37,895 nt of DNA from Polaromonas sp. GTDB taxonomy: Bacteria > Pseudomonadota > Gammaproteobacteria > Burkholderiales > Burkholderiaceae_C. The stretch is from positions 1 to 37,895 of the forward strand of contig JAQGNK010000167.1 in assembly GCA_028291905.1 (NCBI GenBank). Reading direction: 5' to 3'. Of the stretch, positions 35,359 through 37,895 are shown in pieces. The position numbers and the translations under genes are program-made. Each line of letters opens with the position of its first letter. The stretch's first letter is position 1. The notes beneath the pieces were generated by a model. That model was not told the origin of the DNA. It did no database searches and was given only the letters and a program-made list of their open reading frames with translations.

Positions 35359-36198
35359 TTACAGCGTGGCTTCGATGGCGCGGCGCAGCTCGGGCGTGAT
35401 CTCGGGCATCACGCCGAACCAGGCGTTGAAGGCGGGCCGGGCCTGGTTGAGCAGCATGCCCAGGCCATTGACCGTCGGGTTGCCGCGCAGGCGGGCAGCG
35501 GCCAGCAGCGGGGTTTCCAGCGGCACATAGATCACGTCCGACACCAGCGCCTGGACGGGCAACCGGGCCAGGTCAAGGTCCAGCGCCGGGTTGCCGTGCA
35601 TGCCCTGGCTGGTGGTGTTGACCAGCAGCGCCGCGCTTTCGAGCGCCTCGTGCCGCGCCGCCCACGGCAGCACCTGCACCGGGCCGCCGAACTCGTCGGC
35701 CAGCGCCTGCGCCTTGTCCTGCGAGCGGTTGAGCAGCCGGATCTCGCGCGCGCCGCGCTCGGCCAGGCTCAGCACCACGGCCCGCGCCGCGCCGCCGGCG
35801 CCCAGCACGGTGATCGGGCCGGCATCGGCGCGCCAGTCGGGCTGGGCATCGAGCAGGCTCTGGATGTAGCCGAAGCCGTCGTTGTTGAAGCCCTTGAGCG
35901 AGCCGTCGGGCTGCACCACGATGGTGTTGAGCGCGCCCATGCGCCGGGCCACCGGATCGAGCGCCTGCACCAGCTTCATCGCCTCGACCTTGTGCGGAAT
36001 GGTCACGTTGCAGCCCCGAAAGCCCAGCGCGGCCAGGCCGGGCAGGGCCACGCCCAGCTGCCCGGGCACGACCGGCAATTGAACATAGGCACCCAGCAGA
36101 TCATATTTTTTCAGCCAGTAGCCATGCAGCGCCGGGGAGCGCGAATGCGCCACCGGCCAGCCCATGACGCCGGCCAGGCCGAATTTTTTGTCACTCAT
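35359..36198 (-). CDS. aroE: Shikimate/quinate dehydrogenase family protein
   Basis: VMGWPVAHSRSPALHGYWL; GCNVTIPHK; GFNNDGFGYI; VLGAGGAARAVVLSL; NGLGMLLNQARPAF. Confidence 0.87.
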   Translation of the reverse strand: MSDKKFGLAGVMGWPVAHSRSPALHGYWLKKYDLLGAYVQLPVVPGQLGVALPGLAALGFRGCNVTIPHKVEAMKLVQALDPVARRMGALNTIVVQPDGSLKGFNNDGFGYIQSLLDAQPDWRADAGPITVLGAGGAARAVVLSLAERGAREIRLLNRSQDKAQALADEFGGPVQVLPWAARHEALESAALLVNTTSQGMHGNPALDLDLARLPVQALVSDVIYVPLETPLLAAARLRGNPTVNGLGMLLNQARPAFNAWFGVMPEITPELRRAIEATL

Positions 36199-36222
36199 AA
36201 ATGAATCTTTTTGATGAAGTTG

Positions 36223-37362
36223 TTATTTGCGGCCGATCGGCGGCAGCACGGCGCTGATGACCTGCTTGCTATTTTCCACCTTGGTCATGTAGCTTTCCCG
36301 GTCCAGGTCGCCATTCTGGTCAAAGCTCACATCCATCAGGATGCCCGGATGGTCCTTGACCGACAGCGACACGCCCTTCATGGCGGCGGCAAAGGCCTTG
36401 GGGTCGAACTTGCCGACTTTCTCGGTCACCGCCTTGACGATGTACATGCCGCTGTAGCCCTTCAGGCCGTTGTGGTCCGACTTGACCTTGTATTCGGCCT
36501 GGAAGGCGTCGCTGAATTTCTTGATCAGCGGCTGCGGCGCATCGGCGGTCAGGCCCACATGCGCCACCGCGCCGTTGGCCGCTTCGCCGGCCAGCTCGAT
36601 CACCTTCTGGCTGGTCAGTACGGTTTCGCCGATGATCGGCTTGGCATAGCCCTGCTTGCGCAGTTCGCGCAGGGCGCGGGCCGATTCCTCTTCGTTGCTG
36701 TAGACAAACACCGCATCGCTGCCCGATTGCTTGGCCTTGAGCACCGGCGAGCTGAAATCGACCTGGCCGGGTTCGGTGGAAATGCTGTTGGCCACCTTGA
36801 CGCCGCGAGCCTCCAGCTCTTTCTTGATCAGGTCCAGCCCGCCCTTGCCGAAGTCATTGTTCACATAGATCACATCGACCGTCTTGGCCTTGACCGTGTC
36901 GCGAATATAGAGCGCGACCTTCGGCATGGCGGTCGCCTGGGTGAACGACGTGCGGAAGACGTAAGGATTGCCCTGCTGGGTGATCGAGGCCGCCTCGCCG
37001 CCGGTGAAATTGGGAATCTCGGCGCGGCGCGTCTCGGCCATGCTGACCATGATGGAGCCTGAAAACACCGGCCCCATGACCACATAGGCCTCCTGGTCCA
37101 CGGCTTTTTGCGCCAGCGCCTTGGCCACCCCCGGATTGGACTGGGTGTCCATCGACAGGTAGTTGACCTTGCGCCCGAGAATGCCGCCGGACGCGTTGAT
37201 TTCTTTGACCGCCAGCTTGACGCCGTTGTCAAAATTGCTGCCGGACGTGGCGCCGGTGCCGCTGAGCTCGACCAGTCCGAAAATCGGGACCGGCTGGGCC
37301 GTGGCGAAGGCCGCGGCGCAAAGCGCGATGCTGCCGACAAGGGATTTGAGGCTGGTTTTCAT
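36223..37362 (-). CDS. ABC transporter substrate-binding protein, branched-chain amino acid type
   Basis: Signal peptide MKTSLKSLVGSIALCAAAFATA; VPIFGLVELSGTGATSGSNFDNGVKLAVKEINASGGILGRKV. Confidence 0.92.
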   Translation of the reverse strand: MKTSLKSLVGSIALCAAAFATAQPVPIFGLVELSGTGATSGSNFDNGVKLAVKEINASGGILGRKVNYLSMDTQSNPGVAKALAQKAVDQEAYVVMGPVFSGSIMVSMAETRRAEIPNFTGGEAASITQQGNPYVFRTSFTQATAMPKVALYIRDTVKAKTVDVIYVNNDFGKGGLDLIKKELEARGVKVANSISTEPGQVDFSSPVLKAKQSGSDAVFVYSNEEESARALRELRKQGYAKPIIGETVLTSQKVIELAGEAANGAVAHVGLTADAPQPLIKKFSDAFQAEYKVKSDHNGLKGYSGMYIVKAVTEKVGKFDPKAFAAAMKGVSLSVKDHPGILMDVSFDQNGDLDRESYMTKVENSKQVISAVLPPIGRK

Positions 37363-37630
37363 GTTGTCTCCTGTGTAGTTTTTGGCTAAGAACCAGTTGC
37401 CCCTGCTGGCGCTGCGGCTGGCTTGTTTTATTTCTGGTTCATTCCCAGGGCAGGCCCGAAGCTGCAATCGGTGCCGCACTACGGCATTCACGGCAACGGA
37501 CTGCCGGGATGAATTAGAAAGGGAAATAGCGTAGCCTTGTTTCGCCAGGCGGCATAGCAGCTATAGCCTAAATGCTGCTCGTGGAAACCCTAAAGCCCAT
37601 CGGTTGCGGGCGGCAAACCGGTTTCAAGCA

Positions 37631-37683
37631 TCAAATAGCCCTTTGGCGCAGTTTCTGCCTACGCAAGCAGCTATTAATTCAGG
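37631..37683 (-). repeat. Family-3 repeat copy
   Basis: tcaaatagccctttggcgcagtttctgcctacgcaagcagctattaattcag. Confidence 0.7.
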
Positions 37684-37820
37684 AGCAGATTGCAGCCTGG
37701 CAGGCCTTCATTGAACGCCAAGGTGATTTCGCGGCAGCCTGAAAAGAAGCTGTGCAGCGCCATGGGCACCCCGCAGCCAGCGGCAGTCAGGCGCCTGCCG
37801 TTGGCCATCGGTGGCTGACT

Positions 37821-37895
37821 TTATTCAGGCAGCCCGGCGCTGCCGGCCAGGGCCAGGCTGCTGTGGTCCTTCAGCCCGATGCCGGTCTGCCCCAG
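37821..37895 (-). CDS. Possible 3' end of a CDS entering from the right edge; product unknown
   Basis: Minus-strand reading LGQTGIGLKDHSSLALAGSAGLPE*. Confidence 0.3.
   Translation of the reverse strand: MGQTGIGLKDHSSLALAGSAGLPE

Noticed and set aside
34858-36204. 448-aa plus-strand ORF
   Set aside because: Antisense to the amidohydrolase and aroE; low-complexity shadow composition.

Overview
A high-GC, betaproteobacterial-type window; gene content and intergenic repeats look like Comamonadaceae (perhaps Polaromonas-like, from memory only). In order it contains: the 5' part of an NCS2 uracil permease (-); a three-gene minus-strand group of PrmC/HemK-like methyltransferase, PurD-like ATP-grasp ligase and heme-oxygenase-like diiron oxidase; a metallophosphoesterase and a cysteine hydrolase; a large serine recombinase element inserted inside a decayed IS5/IS4-type transposase; an MscS-like TM-helix protein; dadA; an argP-type LysR regulator with an ABC substrate-binding protein and eroded 3' copies of both; a 1356-aa multi-PAS/GAF sensor histidine kinase; a carotenoid cluster crtE(-)/crtX-Y-I-B(+)/[IS1-family insertion]/crtZ(-); glutathione peroxidase, EamA transporter, lplT; alr overlapping a MntA/HepT (MNT/HEPN) pair whose HepT toxin is frameshifted; and a substrate-binding protein / aroE-like / amidohydrolase operon. 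Three dispersed repeat families occupy the spacers and apparently extend into the coding sequence of dadA and crtX. The most notable observations are the recombinase insertion exactly at the catalytic Glu codon of the YREK signature of a transposase, and the diiron oxidase/ATP-grasp/methyltransferase group as a candidate uncharacterised natural-product pathway. No search tools were used; assignments come from reading motifs.
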